Position numbers and translations under genes: made by a program. Below, in pieces: positions 12,317-25,196 of a stretch of 64,000 bases of DNA. Below the pieces are notes generated by a model. The model ran no database searches. It saw nothing but the letters and a program-made list of their open reading frames with translations, and had not been told where the DNA came from. The first letter of the stretch is position 1, and every line of letters starts with the position of its first letter. The DNA lies in contig OZ023192.1 of assembly GCA_963995505.1 (NCBI GenBank), positions 7,671,001-7,735,000 of the forward strand, given 5' to 3'. Source of the DNA: Hypericum androsaemum. Lineage: Eukaryota; Streptophyta; Magnoliopsida; Malpighiales; Hypericaceae.

Positions 12317-13905
12317 TAATGTCTTAATTTGAAAATCCTTCAAAATTTGCGAAGATTGAACACTCTAAGACCCTACAAACAATTTTAGGGTATCATACAT
12401 TTAAATTACATCGTACTCCTCCATTTCTCAAAACCTAGGATAGGAGCAAAGATGAAAGTAAAGACGAAAGTGTATATTTTGATAAATACTAGAAGTTTGT
12501 GAGTATTTTACGGAAAAGATAGGAGCTTTTCGAGGTAAAAATTAATAGTGATGACTCGATTATTTTTTTATTTTTTATTTACTCATAGGAAATTTAAATT
12601 TAAACTCCAACTGTGTTCGTTTTTTTTTACTATTTGAATCATCTAGTCTTGGACTCCTCCGATGTTACTTGAGTCAGTTGAACCAGGATGACACTAACCT
12701 CAGTATAAAAAAGTACTTAAAAATAAATGGTGATCTATCTATTTTAAATCGGATCTCACCAAACTTGAGTTTCGACTCAGTAATTTTGAAGTATCACTTT
12801 CCAAACCAAATTTGTTCTAATTAGGCCGAGAAATGCTGTTTTTGAGCATACGCATGAAATTTGTTGAAATTAGGACGAGACAATCAAATAGCGTTGTTAA
12901 TATTATGAGCGACCAATAATGTCTAAAGAAATACTGATTCAGTGCTGTCCAATATGCTGAACCCATTTACACAGTTAGTGAAATTACAATCATTCAGTGA
13001 GTTGTAAAGCGAACAGGTTATATTAGATTACTGAGATATATTCGAGTTCTCCATTTCGACAACATAGTAATGTCAAATATTTGTTGTAAAAATGTTACCA
13101 CATTTTAAATTCTATTGACTCGAACTTGAATTATTTAAACTAGTAAGTGTCCTGATATGAGATGATATAAAAATTACATGGGTGCAAAAAAATAAAAAAA
13201 GAAAGAAATTAAAAGCTGGGTAGTTGGTAGCCGCAAGAGTAGTTGTTGTGGGTGAAGGGCAAACGGCTTTAAAGGTTAGTTTGGGCTGACAGTTTGCATG
13301 TTGGAGCAGGAATATTTATTCGGTGTTTGAGGGGACCACCTTACCTTACTCCTTCATTTATCAAAACTAATTCAAAATTAGTTTCCCACCTGCTAACTGT
13401 GACCTCATTTACTTCAAACCCACGAAAATAATTCTACATTTTACCCAAAAAAGTCACTGAACTAAGACACTGAAAATGCACATTTAGAAATAGTTCTATT
13501 ACCGTATCCTTTTCCAAAAAAGAAAAAGAAATCTCTCACATTATTCACCTAGCATCATGAATCAAAGGAGAATTGGTCCAAATCATTTATCCCGCTTTTT
13601 AAAACCATCGTTGGGTTGGGTTGGGTTGGGGGCAGGAAATTTCTTCTCTGTACAGAAGTTGCAGAAATACGGAGGTTTTCTTCAGCCACGGGAATCTCAG
13701 TAACAAACTGTCCTTTCCTTGGACAAGAAAGAGAAAAAATTCCGTCTTAGTAATACAAACGAACATAAAATCCCCGAACAAAAAAATTGGCTAGATTGAA
13801 TTCAAATATTTTAAAATAGTACTGACAAATATTTGTTGAAAAATTATTACAATTTTTTTTAAAAGATTTATTATTTGAAACTCGGTTTAGTAAGCGTTTG
13901 GAGTA
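12317..13905. other. AT-rich intergenic DNA
   Basis: No coding frame or structured repeat was recognised. It includes the distal promoter of the bHLH gene. Confidence 0.4.
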
Positions 13906-13912
13906 CCAGGTG

Positions 13913-13920
13913 TATAAAAT
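13913..13920 (+). promoter_or_regulatory. Putative TATA box of the bHLH gene
   Basis: TATAAAAT lies 154 bp before the start codon, leaving room for a 5' UTR of about 120 bp. Confidence 0.4.
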
Positions 13921-14066
13921 ATAAAACAAAAAAAGGGTAAAAATCCCGGGCCGCTATCAACTTTCTTGCTATCCAAGTAGGAGAAAAGAAAAGGCAATCT
14001 TCCTTCCCTCTGTGTCGTTTTCCCCTTGAATATACCATTCCTTTGTTTGTACTCACCAATTCCAAA

Positions 14067-16213
14067 ATGTACGTGGACTACAACCCAAACGCAGCCTTAC
14101 CAGAACAAGAACACCAACAAGGAGATCCCTCCGCCGAGGATCTTTACCACCACCACCACCAACCTCCGGCCGGTGCGGGTTTCGTCCTCCCCAAGGGGGA
14201 AGAAGAGGCACCACCACCACCACCACCGCACATGGACTTCCATTACGACCTCCCTCCACCGCCCATGATGTTCCACAACCACCAACACCAACAACCCAAC
14301 TGGGAGGACAACTTCCCCTTCCCGCCGATGTCGGATCCTCCGGGTGGGGCCCACGAAGCGATGTTCAACCTCCTCAACCTGCCTCGCTGCCCGGCCTCCT
14401 CGTCGTCCTTCCTCATGGACGCGGATCACGACGCCGTGTTCCTCCCCCCGCAGCACCAGCCTCCCTTCTTCCGGGAGCTCTTCCACTCCTCCCCCCTCCC
14501 CGGCCCCCCGCCGCCCTACCTGCCCCCGCGGGGAGTGTTCGGGGAGGAGGATGACCTTCACAGGGACGGTGTCATGGGCTGCCTGTTCCAGGAGGGACCC
14601 GTCGACCCGTCGGGGCAGAAGTTCGACGGAGGAGGGGTGTTCGAGTTCGCGAGCGACATGGGTTGCTTGGTCGGAAAGGGGCGGCGCGGCGGCCGCAAGG
14701 TTACCAAGCACTTCACCACCGAGCGCGAGCGGAGGGTTAACATGAATGGCAGGTTCGACGCCTTGAGAAGCTTGGTCCCTAATCCCTCTAAGGTAATTTT
14801 CTTGAACTTCACCTATATTATAGGTTGGAAATTTATCTCGAATTCAAATCTTTAAAAACGTAAAATAGTTTGGTGTTTGAAAAAATGCTGAATAATGTGG
14901 GAAAATATTTCTCCAAGAGCGAAGATAACTTTTCCTAAAGAATGTGGAAAACGATTTTTCCTAAAAATATTGTCCCACACAACAAATGGGGCCTGATTTG
15001 GGTTATAGTCACTAAACCCTACTTAGCTTTAGCTTACCTGCTCTAATTTGTTGCCCCTTCAGGAATATCTGATAAAATTGAAACGATATAGAAGCATAAC
15101 ATTGATGTATTCGCACTGATATTTTAGTTCGTGATTAATAAAAATCAGTGGACATCTTAACACCTCGATTTTTACCCAAAAAATTGGTGGGTTGATTCGG
15201 ATTAAAGATAAATCCAAAACTAATTACTTCCGACTACTGTACTACTAAGTTATATAGTAGAGGACAATTGTGTTTTTCCATAGTGATTTGTGTTCTTTGT
15301 TTCATACATCTAGTCAGAAGTCGAACTCGAGACATATTAATAATTGGGCAGTCATTAGGATGCTTTTTTTAGTTGATTAACTGCTTAATATATTGTACAC
15401 TGTTGCTTTTCGGATATAATTGACACACTTCTGCACCATTTGCTCTTTTTTTTGTGTGGGAACAAACTGCTATTCTTTAACAACTGCAACTCTTGGTGCA
15501 AGTTTTCTTTTTTAAGTCAATAGTATATTTCACAAATCAGAGAAAAGAAATAAGAAGAAAATGTTGTTTCAATGATCAGACGGATAGAGCCTCTACCGTG
15601 GCGGATGCTATAGATTACATCAAGGAGCTGCTTCGGTCGGTGGACGAGCTCAAGTTGCTGGTGGAGAAGAAGAGGCGGAGGAACGGAAGAGGAGGAAGGA
15701 GCAAGAGGCACAAGACTGAAGGAGACACCAAGGACGACGTGGAGGGCTCTGGGGTGAAGCTGCTCCCTGAAGTTGATGACCAGGACGATCCTTCCTCCTA
15801 TGGCAACGGATCCGTGAGGACCTCGTGGCTGCAGAGGAAGTCCAAAGACTCGGAAGTTGACGTGCGCGTCGTGGACGATGAAGTGACCATCAAACTTGTT
15901 TGGAGGAAGAAGATTAACTGCTTGCTGCTCTACGTCTCCAAGGCCCTCGACGAGCTCCAGCTAGATCTCTACCATGTTGCGGGCGGCCACATTGGCGATC
16001 ACTGTTGTTTCCTGTTTAACACCAAGGTCAGACGGACACTATATTTACAATGGTTGGTGAAATCGTTGTCGAGAATTTTACCGATGAATGTTTTTGGTGT
16101 TGCAGATATACGAAGGGTCCTCGGTGTATGCAAGTGCTATAGCCAACAAGTTGATTGCTGTTGTGGATGGACAGTTTGCTGCTACGCCGCCGCCGACGGT
16201 CGGATGTTATTAG
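14067..16213 (+). CDS. bHLH transcription factor, bHLH10/89/91 (tapetum) type
   Basis: Three exons (14067-14792, 15580-16026, 16106-16213), all GT-AG and phase 0, give 426 residues. Residues 1-200 are rich in His, Pro, Asp and Glu. The bHLH lies at about 212-265: the basic region KHFTTERERR has His215, Glu219 and Arg223 at the positions that read E-box/G-box DNA, helix 1 ends in SLVPNPSK, and helix 2 is VADAIDYIKELL running into 'SVDELKLLVEKKRR'. A lysine/arginine-rich linker (nuclear localisation likely) leads to a C-terminal ACT-like dimerisation region (about 310-415). This layout matches Arabidopsis bHLH10/89/91 and rice EAT1, which act with DYT1/AMS-type partners in tapetum development. 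Subfamily is inferred from motif reading. The usual Ala of 'KADRAS' is Thr here, because the intron 1 acceptor adds ACG. Confidence 0.88.
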
Positions 16214-16790
16214 AAGGGGAACAAGGGGAAGGAGGACTAAATAGAACCAGTACTACTAATACCAGCATATTCTATAACATAGCTTAATACAGAACACTAA
16301 AGAATGTTTGGAACTGACTATATAGTTATTTTCTACATGATCTAGACACCTAGTAAAAGATGCAGTTGACATTTAGCAGATCTCCCAGTTTGACTTCAGT
16401 TTCTTGTTTTTACTGTTGTCTATCATGCTTATTCGTATCTGTCTGATCTAAATTTGCCAACTTTTGGATAGAAGCTGTAATGTTAGACACTCGATGTCAT
16501 TTCAACACTCTGTATTTCGATGCTTACCTGGCGTGTTTCTTCGAAAGCCATATCAGGATGCAGAAAAGCCGGTACCATGCTGCAATAAAAGGTGCTGATC
16601 TTGAGTAACAGCCATGGTCGAACAGGATTGGAAAAAGGTTCGGACAGGCAATTGGATAACTAATTTTGGCCAAATGAGTCCCAATGAGTTAGATTGAGGA
16701 CATGGGGACCTCCTATATACCATATTCATCTATCAAACTGGAAGTTACAACTATGATCAAATCAACTGTCATTGTTGTACCTAATACTGG

Positions 16791-17036
16791 TCAGATTATA
16801 TGTATCTCAACCGCAAACCGGGATGGACTTGCACAAGCACCCCACTTGATGTACTTTGGAATTTCGCCTTTTCTGATGATAGAAAGTGCATGTTCACCGG
16901 TGTCTAGAAGATCCTTAATGTTATGGACTGATCTTTCCTCAGATGCCAGCATGAAGATTGCCTTGACTTCAGCATTCCTGGCTAACCTTGCGGCAAGCTT
17001 AAGAGGCAAACTTGGAGTGTCAAGGTTGCGCAAAAT
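16791..17036 (-). pseudogene. Possible exon or remnant of an unrecognised minus-strand gene
   Basis: Reading the minus strand, a pyrimidine-rich tract ending CAG (just above 17036) is followed by 80 open codons with a normal, non-repetitive composition (LPLKLAARLARNAEVKAIFM ... EIPKYIKWG) before a stop. The splice-like start and protein-like composition suggest a coding remnant. I do not recognise the family and found no matching exons beside it. It could also be chance. Confidence 0.3.
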
Positions 17037-17269
17037 CTGACGGTAGAGAGAAAGAACACGGCATCTGTTTCTTGCTAAATCCTCCGCGGTTTACCATATC
17101 GTCCCTTTCCGCATTGCAGCAATGAATGCAAGTAATAGACCAACAATGCAGACCAGAACTTACAAGGAATATTCAGCTGCATAAAGAACTTCAATAATCA
17201 AAAAACCAGAAGACAAAAAACCGAAGCATTGATCACATGATTAGCAAAAAGAACCTAAAGCAGACACTT

Positions 17270-17830
17270 TGATCAAATGATTAGTCAATATATGACATGC
17301 AAGCAATCCGGTTCCCCAATCAAAGTGTATTTGCAAACCAAAGATTTACCATTCAGACAATCACCACTTGATCTATTCAATCGCTCCTTTAAACTCCAAC
17401 AACTACTCCATACAAAGGATTTCTAAATTCGAGTTCGACCACGAATCTAAACGCAAGGCTGGACCAAGTTAGTGAAAACACGTCTACAAAGGATTTTCTC
17501 AATTCTCATAGACAATTCCGATTCCATGCCATAGGTACATATACAATACACAAAACCAGTTCCGAAGCTGCACAGGACTCGATCACACATTCAACTCATC
17601 AGTACATTCCCGAATTAAACAACATACAAACGTACACCAAAACATTTTAAGCCAAACTTTGTACCCTTTCCATGCATGTCATGAAAGCAATTTGGTTGTC
17701 CCATCAAAGGGTACTCGCAAACCAAAGATTTGGCATTCAAAAGCAATCACCACTGATTCCACACAATCTCCTCGAGGATTCCTAGATTCCAGTTCGACAT
17801 CGAGTATGCTTGGTCGGGATGGGGCATCTA
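17270..17830. repeat. Diverged direct duplication (two copies about 395 bp apart)
   Basis: Positions about 17290-17445 and 17675-17810 share ordered phrases: 'gcaaaccaaagattt-cattca', 'caatcaccactgat', 'gatttctaaattc/gattcctagattc' and 'agttcgac-ac-a'. The copies differ at many sites, so the duplication is old. No coding frame is conserved between them. Confidence 0.5.
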
Positions 17831-18029
17831 GTACCCCCCAAACAGAACGATGCAATTGCCAAGCTGAAAAATTAGTACCACATCCCAAATCCACCAGCCG
17901 CAACCCATCAAACAATATAATCGGACAATTACAAATGTAGCCAAACTTGTCAAATGCACACAACACTCGGTTCAACATGTCTAAATATGGTGTAACGCTG
18001 TTGGACACTGAATATAATAATATATTCAA

Positions 18030-20020
18030 AAAACCGTTTGGAGCATTTATTAATTTATGGATTCATTCACAGAAACAGAAACCGTTTGGAGCATCAAAGA
18101 CCTAATGACTTGGTCAATGTTCATTACAACTTGAACTTGCTACAATAAATTGTATAGATTTATGATACGACGAGTACATTTTCATATGCTATTAATCAAT
18201 GCCTTACATGTTTTCGGTTGTTCATTCAAGAAGTCATGTGATATGAATGAACTGACAAAATAGAATTTTGGATCATTGAGCAAGATTTAGAAGAAAAAAT
18301 TGGTCAAAAGATGAAACGGAAAATATGTGTAAGGAAGAACCAATTTGTTGTAAGGAATAAGATAAAGATGTAGAAGTAGATTTGCTTCTAGCTGGATTTT
18401 TTGTATTCTATTATGTTATATATAACTCTACCATTGAGATCTTGTCAATAGAGAGAACTATTTTCTTATTATTCTTGTAAAATATTTTGGGTGAAAAGAT
18501 ATTGTAAAATTTTTCGGATCAGATGGAGAGAACGATGATTGACTAGCACCACTACCGCAACAAAAATTGCCATAAAGTATATTTGATTATTTGTGGTTGT
18601 TAGCTTAATTTTGAGTAGACTTTGATTTGACTCAATGTGTGATTTTGTAAGCAACTAAGCAAAGCATTTATTAATGTTGGTGTTAATGATATTGGAAGGG
18701 CATTCTAGATATTTTTGAACTTCATGTGTTTATGGACATTTTAAATAAATGTTTGAAGATTTCGTTTTACTAAAGTTGAAATATATATGCTCGTTTTTTG
18801 AATGATTTTGGAGACATTCTTTTAATAAATTGTGCTCTAAATTTGGAATATATAAGAACGTATTTCACATTTGCGCTCAAAATTGAACTTATTTTAACCT
18901 ATCTAATAAATGAGTAGTATAAAAAATAAAAATGTCTGGTCAGATGGATCAGTTGACCCGAGAAATGAGAGAAATTCCAGGTCGACCTCAGGTTCGTTTA
19001 AAAAAATATTGATTAGGATTATTTTAGATATTTTAGTTATAAAACAATTAAAAGAAATAAAATAACTAAATACTTAAAAATATTTTAAAAACTAATTGAG
19101 AAAATATCTAGAAAGTAGGCATGTCATTCATCAAGGAGTAAATGGTCTCCATTAGGCTCATTTATTTTTCAAATATGTAGTAAAAATAAACATCTTATTC
19201 ATTATATTCTTCATGAAAACAAAAGGCCATAAACACTAATGCCTACAAATGCTTGCTCTCACTCCCGACTCACCCTTGAAACATCTAAAACACGCAACAA
19301 TTTGACGAGTTTATGCAATTTAGTAAGTCGTCAAAACACATAAATCATAAATAAAGTCATTCCATAACCCTACAATCAGATCGAAAATCCAGAGTCCCCT
19401 GCAAAGTACGACGGAGTTCTCGCGGAACACAAGTGAAATACCTATTTTGTTCCCACAATGCGTATAAAATCTAATACACGTTATGGGACCAAGTCAATTC
19501 ATTCACTGTTCACAAGGCGTATAAATTCAAGACACGCTACACACCCAAAAACGTGCATAAAGATCTCGTACATACAACAAATCGAATTCAAAGACCATAC
19601 AAAATTATTTGAATTCTTATAGGCTTACTAAAACAGAATCATACAACCCAAATCACACAACAAGATCATATAAATAGACCTAATGAGAATCGAACTTTGA
19701 ACGAATCCAATAGAACTAGTAAGTTTCTAGTACATAATCAACACAAACCAACCATACAAAACAATATACTTCATCAAACACAATCCATACACATGAATCA
19801 TATAGAACCAATATATTTCACGAGATATTAAATACAAAACCGATGTATCTCTCAAGTGATAACCTCTCTTCCCTTTCGGTCCAATACGGTTCACACTCAC
19901 GAGTCCTATAATAACCCTAGACGTGTTACTAATTTTATTGCTAATTCATATAGGAAGAATTGACGAGAAGAAGAAAGCGAGAAGCTGTTCGATGGTGTGA
20001 AGGGCCGAACCTCCTATCTC
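18030..20020. other. AT-rich intergenic DNA
   Basis: Long A/T runs and no recognisable gene. Nothing here beyond ordinary intergenic sequence could be supported. Confidence 0.4.
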
Positions 20021-20029
20021 ACTTGATCT

Positions 20030-20385
20030 CTGGATGGGTCTCGTGATTGGTAACGATGGCATGATTAAGAAGCTTTGGTTTGTATTATTTGGTGCTATCT
20101 TTTGGGGAATTTGGCTCACGAGGAATCGTGCTATTTTTCAAAGCGAGCGGTGCAATTGTCTGCTTCTTGCTCATTCCATTCTATTCTGCATTCATGAATA
20201 AATCCGATGGTCGAATTCGATTGGGGATTTAGCTCACCAAGATCTTCTATTGTTTACGGAGTCCCTTAGAATAGGTGATTAGCCTTTTGGTCTTGGCAAC
20301 CTTGCTTTTGCTTTTGGCTCTAATTGTTGTAATTATGTGAGTTTTTCTAATACAAATTAATCCATTTACCAAAAAAGAAAGAAAG
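20030..20385 (+). mobile_element. 3' end of a truncated LINE retrotransposon
   Basis: A short plus-strand frame reads 'WFVLFGAIFWGIWLTRNRAI', the phrase found after the zinc-binding reverse transcriptase domain (zf-RVT) of plant LINEs. It is followed by 'gttgtaattatgtgag...taatccatttaccaaaaaa', the usual plant LINE 3' UTR and A-tail. The rest of the element is missing (5' truncation). Confidence 0.7.
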
Positions 20386-20389
20386 GGAG

Positions 20390-21565
20390 AAGCTTACCCT
20401 TGCCTCACACCGTGCCTCCTGGCCAAGTCGTCCGCTTCAATAACTGAAGGAGCAGGAAATTTCGTGAGTTTTACGGCGGCTACCCTTCTAATTCTGAAGT
20501 TCATGGTAAATATCCTAATTAGTTTCTTGATTCTTACAAAATACATACAAAACTTAAGAAAGATGGTAGACGTCGATGTTATATTGTTGATAATAACCAT
20601 AAATATAATATTATCTTATTCTTTAATAGAAATAATATCGTATGAGAGCTAATTTAATTAGTATTAATAAATATTTTTTGCACACAACTATTTCTGGATT
20701 GCATCGTCTCGCTTGAATTTTTTTTTGAAGAATAGTCTCGCTTGAATTGGTCTTGCCTGTTGGTTTCCAATGACCAGGAAAAGACTTAATCAATAAAACA
20801 CGTTAAATGGCTTTCCCAGAAAATAAAAGACGTTAAAGAAACGTAGACGGCAGCACAAAGAGTTCCGAGTTTCCACAACCCAAAAGCCAATTAGTTGGAT
20901 AATTTGGACCAAAGGCAACAACCATTAGTCACACACCACGTGGCAGACCATTTCCTACCAAGAATTTGATTATTACATCCGTTTTTTTGGGGGAGATTAT
21001 TACATCCGTTGACACCCACTTCCACCTGATATGTATGTCATTTTAATTAATAACATGCGTGTCGTATACGGAATTATGGGATAAACTTCGATCAAAAACA
21101 ATTATGGACGGAATTTATCCGTCTCGTATACGAAATTATATGCTATTAAGCAGAGTTTGTCTAGGTGTTAAGAGACCAATTTTTTTTTCTTTCTTTCTTT
21201 CAAAAAAAAAATTTCTTATAAAAATGTATTAGATTCGAACCTACAAATATAAAAAAATATTATTGCAAGAGCTGTTTTTAATAGGACCACACAACTCGAT
21301 TATGAATTTTGTATACATACTACCAAAAAAAGATAGAGATATATATATTTTTTGAACATCTAGTATATTGAATTGAGTATTTTGATATATATCAAAATCC
21401 CAATAGTGCAAGTAAAGAGTTTCAAAGTGGTCCAAAGAAATCTAAACTACCAGGAACCACAACGGAAGGAGAACGACACACTTTTTTTTTGGTCAGGGAA
21501 GAACGATAAACTTTGAGGAAAAGTAAACACCTAAATTAGAAATTTCGTACACATTCCCATTTATA
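20390..21565. other. AT-rich promoter-side DNA of the DMP gene
   Basis: No gene was recognised. A CACGTG box lies at about 20937, in 'caccacgtggca'. Two nearby near-copies of 'gattattacatccgtt' flank a poly-T/G stretch (about 20968-21010). Confidence 0.4.
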
Positions 21566-21569
21566 CCAC

Positions 21570-21577
21570 TATAAATA
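21570..21577 (+). promoter_or_regulatory. Putative TATA box of the DMP gene
   Basis: TATAAATA is placed 105 bp before the start codon, a normal distance for a plant gene with a short 5' UTR. Confidence 0.55.
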
Positions 21578-21674
21578 ACTCCAATCGCCACCGTACTTTC
21601 TATTGTATCATCTCTAAACATCAGAATAAAGCTAATCGACCCACATAATCCTGTTTGATCCACCTTGTAATAAA

Positions 21675-22379
21675 ATGTCTCTCAGGCCAAGAACCACATC
21701 AACGAACCAACAACAACGAGCACTGGATCAACCTCATGAAGACCAACCAACAGCACCTCTAGTGTCAACCTCATCACCAATTACCAGTGATCCTGAGACC
21801 CCCAAAACGCCATCGTCAGGGCCACCAACTTTCTCACGAAGGGCCATCTCCTCAACCCTAACAACAACAGCCAACCTAGCCAACCTCCTCCCAACTGGGA
21901 CCCTGATGGCCTTCCAGCTCCTAACACCAACGTTCACCAACAACGGCTCCTGCGACGCGGCCACCCGCTGGATGACGCTCCTCCTCCTCGCCCTCCTCGC
22001 CTTCTCGTGCTTCGTCGCCTCCTTCACGGACAGCGTCAAGTCCTCGGTGGACGGGAACGTGTACTACGGGGTCGCCACTTCCAAGGGCATGTTCCTGTTC
22101 GACTGCCCTGATCCCAAAGCCTCGAAGCTGGACGATCTGAGCAAGTACAAGATCGGGTTCATCGATTGGGTCCACTCACTTCTGTCCGTGCTCGTGTTCG
22201 TCTCCGTTGCGCTGAGGGACAAGAATGTCCGGAGCTGCTTCTACCCTTCGCCGGAGCATGAGACGCAAGAGGTTTTGGACATTGGTCCGGTTGGAATAGG
22301 TCTCATTTGTAGCTTGTTGTTTGTCGTCTTCCCTACCAGAAGGCATGGGATTGGCTACCCCATTACACCTGGAAAATAA
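21675..22379 (+). CDS. DMP (DUF679) membrane protein
   Basis: One exon, 234 residues, the usual intronless form of this plant family. Residues 1-55 are Ser/Thr/Pro-rich and soluble. Four hydrophobic segments follow at about 67-86, 97-115, 163-180 and 203-220. Family phrases are LANLLPTGTLMAFQLLTP, FTDSVKSSVDGNVYYGVAT, KYKIGFIDWVHSLLSVLVF and the end LLFVVFPTRRHGIGYP. DMPs sit in endomembranes, tonoplast or plasma membrane and are linked to senescence, ER remodelling and, for DMP8/9, gamete fusion. I cannot tell which subgroup this is; the N-terminus is not the proline-run type of DMP8/9. Composition is GC-rich compared with its flanks, as usual for intronless plant genes. Confidence 0.92.
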   Translation: MSLRPRTTSTNQQQRALDQPHEDQPTAPLVSTSSPITSDPETPKTPSSGPPTFSRRAISSTLTTTANLANLLPTGTLMAFQLLTPTFTNNGSCDAATRWMTLLLLALLAFSCFVASFTDSVKSSVDGNVYYGVATSKGMFLFDCPDPKASKLDDLSKYKIGFIDWVHSLLSVLVFVSVALRDKNVRSCFYPSPEHETQEVLDIGPVGIGLICSLLFVVFPTRRHGIGYPITPGK

Positions 22380-22399
22380 TTTCATAATTTGTTTGGTTA

Positions 22400-23475
22400 C
22401 CAACTCCACAAAGCCATTGTCGTAAAATTTTCGTTTCTTTTTCACACATTTTGTTACTAAATCTACATTATTTAGATTCGACTATTCTCGCATGTTATTT
22501 GATAGTAATTTGATATTTAAATGACAATGGCTTACTTCATTGAACGGAATTTGATTGGACATCTTGTTTTTTGTCCCATTTGAAATGGACAAAGTCAATA
22601 GCCTATTAGTTTGTGTATATATGTGCATTTAATTTTAAATTGTCCAGTTGCTTGTATTAATTTATGAGCTTCTGTAGATTATTTTGCAGCTAATACGACT
22701 TTTCTTTTTGCCAAGATTCCACGGAACGACATGGAGATTAAGTTTTTGTCTTGCAAGTAAAGTCGCCTCAAGAAATCCTTTTTTAGTTATATACGTACGT
22801 TATTGACTATATATATGAAGTTTCTTATATACATACCACAATTTTTTTTATCTTATAAAATTTTCAATAATATCTTTATATTCGTAAAACTTGAAATCAA
22901 AATCTCCTTAATTGATTCAATTTTTTTACTAATTGGATTAATTATTGGTATACATACTAAATATTGATTATATGTGCCTATAGTATTATGGTGTGCACAT
23001 GATTCACTATCCACAGCTGTTTTTATCGGGTGCATATTTCATGTCCAATTAACAGAAATTTATTGTATTGTTTGTTCGATGAAATCTACAACCTTACCTT
23101 CAGAATGTCCGGTGGCTATATGCTGTTGTCAATTTTTTTTATCTGAACATAATTTCAAATTTGATTCAATAATAAGTATAGACATCTATACGTCTTCATC
23201 CTAGATGTAACATCACAATATGAACAATTATGCAAAAAACAGTGAACACTAATCAGGTACAATTCATTCCTTGTGACACTTCGATCTCGTTGATACAAAT
23301 AAAGAAGATTCAGCATTGACATCACACAAGAAAGTCAACGGGCAACCCATTGATGATGGACATAATAAGAATCATTTTGCAAAAGATAGATATGGTTTTG
23401 GATTTTTTATGCATTCTTTACTTGCAGTTTTTCAATTTACCGAAGAAAAGGATTATTAAATAATGAATGCAATTT
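22400..23475. other. AT-rich intergenic DNA
   Basis: DMP 3' UTR and spacer. No gene or repeat boundary was recognised before the copia element. Confidence 0.4.
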
Positions 23476-23480
23476 GTAGC

Positions 23481-24143
23481 CGAAAGATTCGACGCGTAAT
23501 TAACGAGTAATTACGTGTTAAACCTGTTTAATTAATAAACTAATTCGTTAATAATAAATTACTTACTTGTTGAAGTAAGAGGTCCACAGGTTCGGGTCCA
23601 CAAAGTCTTCGTGCTGGTCGAATTACGATCACATTTTAACGAATTCGTAATTGATTTTCACGAGATTTCCTCTATAGAAAATCTGATCAAAATTCAGGAA
23701 TTAATCCAGAATTTTTTCTTTCTTATTGAGTGCTTGTGGGCAAACTTTCAAATTGGTCCAGCCAGATTTCTCCTTTTATAGAGAAATTCGGCACACCAGA
23801 ATGTGCCACGTGGCACCACTGGGACGCATGTCCGCCACGTGGCACTTCAGACCACATGTCTGCCACGTGGCGCGCCACGCGGTGTGCCACGTGGTACTTC
23901 AGACTGCGTGGCGCGTCGCGTGGCAAAGCTATCCCTTAGCTTTGCCACGTGGTGCCACATCAGCGCGCCACGTGTGGGCCTCCACCTTTGGCGGCGAACT
24001 GCGTCAGTGCCACGTCACGCTGATGTGGCGCCTACGTGGCATTGGGCCGGTCAACACGGATTGACCGGCCCATCCAACCCAACTAATGGGCCTGGGCCCA
24101 ATCAGGCACAATAATAATTGCCTGATGGGCCCAAGGTCCAACA
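23481..24143 (-). repeat. 3' LTR of the copia element
   Basis: Read on the minus strand it starts TGTTGGACC next to the polypurine tract. It holds a TATA-like box (complement of 23772-23780), and upstream of that six CACGTG boxes at 23807, 23836, 23864, 23888, 23946 and 23969. About 45 bp near its inner edge (around 24090-24135) are missing from the other LTR. Confidence 0.93.
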
Positions 24144-24152
24144 TCTCCCACT
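24144..24152 (-). other. Polypurine tract of the copia element
   Basis: The minus strand reads AGTGGGAGA immediately before TGTTGG of the 3' LTR, the standard site for plus-strand DNA priming in LTR elements. Confidence 0.8.
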
Positions 24153-25196
24153 CAATTATTATTGACCTTGATCAACAGTTATCAGATTTCTTTAAAGAAT
24201 TTCGTGCGACCAGCACAGGTCGAGTATGTTAAGCCAAATTCAAGAGCACGGACACTCAGGCTACTTGAATAGTAGCATCTCGACAACCTTCTTGTATAAT
24301 GTATGCTATTACCTCAGGACTCATGTCACATTCTATTGTTCACATAAGTGATTTCAAACAATTATATTCGGGTTCACTATTGTACTTTTCAATACAATTG
24401 GTGCACCTGAACTACGAAACTCAGAATGTGGTGAACATAGTCCCTTCTCCCTTAACTATATTCTTTTCATAATGATACAGCCTGCTTTTCTGGTCAGCCC
24501 TGCCAGGTCGAATTGCTATGCCATAACCTTTTCATGAACTTTCCAAGCTAGCAGCACTGGACCATACTTCCAGAATACGTTTAGGATCTTAAAGGTAGGT
24601 TTCGGGAATCACAGTTCTCGAAAATTGGTCTCACACCAGGAATTCTGAAATCACTCAACATTTTTATCCCATCCAGTGATTGAGTAGCACATATGATACT
24701 AATCACGTGTTACGGTGTACTTTCCTTTTTAAAGAAATACATGTCATTTAACACCATACTAGAGTATCAGCCTTAGCTTAACTCTAGGCTAATAGGACAG
24801 ACAGTATGATAAGTTCCACTTATATCTTATCATATGGATTGTAGAAAATCCAAATGCAGCAACTTATTCCTGCATCCCATAAGAAAACTTGCTCTTGAGC
24901 AAGACGGCATTCCGTCATAGGACATGCACTTATGTATGTCCAATAACTGCCTCATCTCATCTAGGAATCAACTTCTTGACTCCCACTGAGGTAAACACCC
25001 GTGTGAGTGGGCTACTTCTCTGTCCGACATATTTCACATTTAACTCATATTGCCAAATAAAAATCTTTTATTCCAACTAATTGGATTACAAATAAAACCG
25101 TCGTAAACCCAGTGGCTTAACATATTTCTCGAACACTTTCTTGAGGTAATGCTTTAGTCATTGGATCTGCGGCCATATCTCATGTAGATATGTATT

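Noticed and set aside
23726..24114. Overlapping frames in the LTR with repeated Cys-His-Val/Pro-Arg-Gly phrases
   Set aside because: They are caused by repeated CCACGTGGC boxes in the LTR, and similar frames recur in the other LTR.
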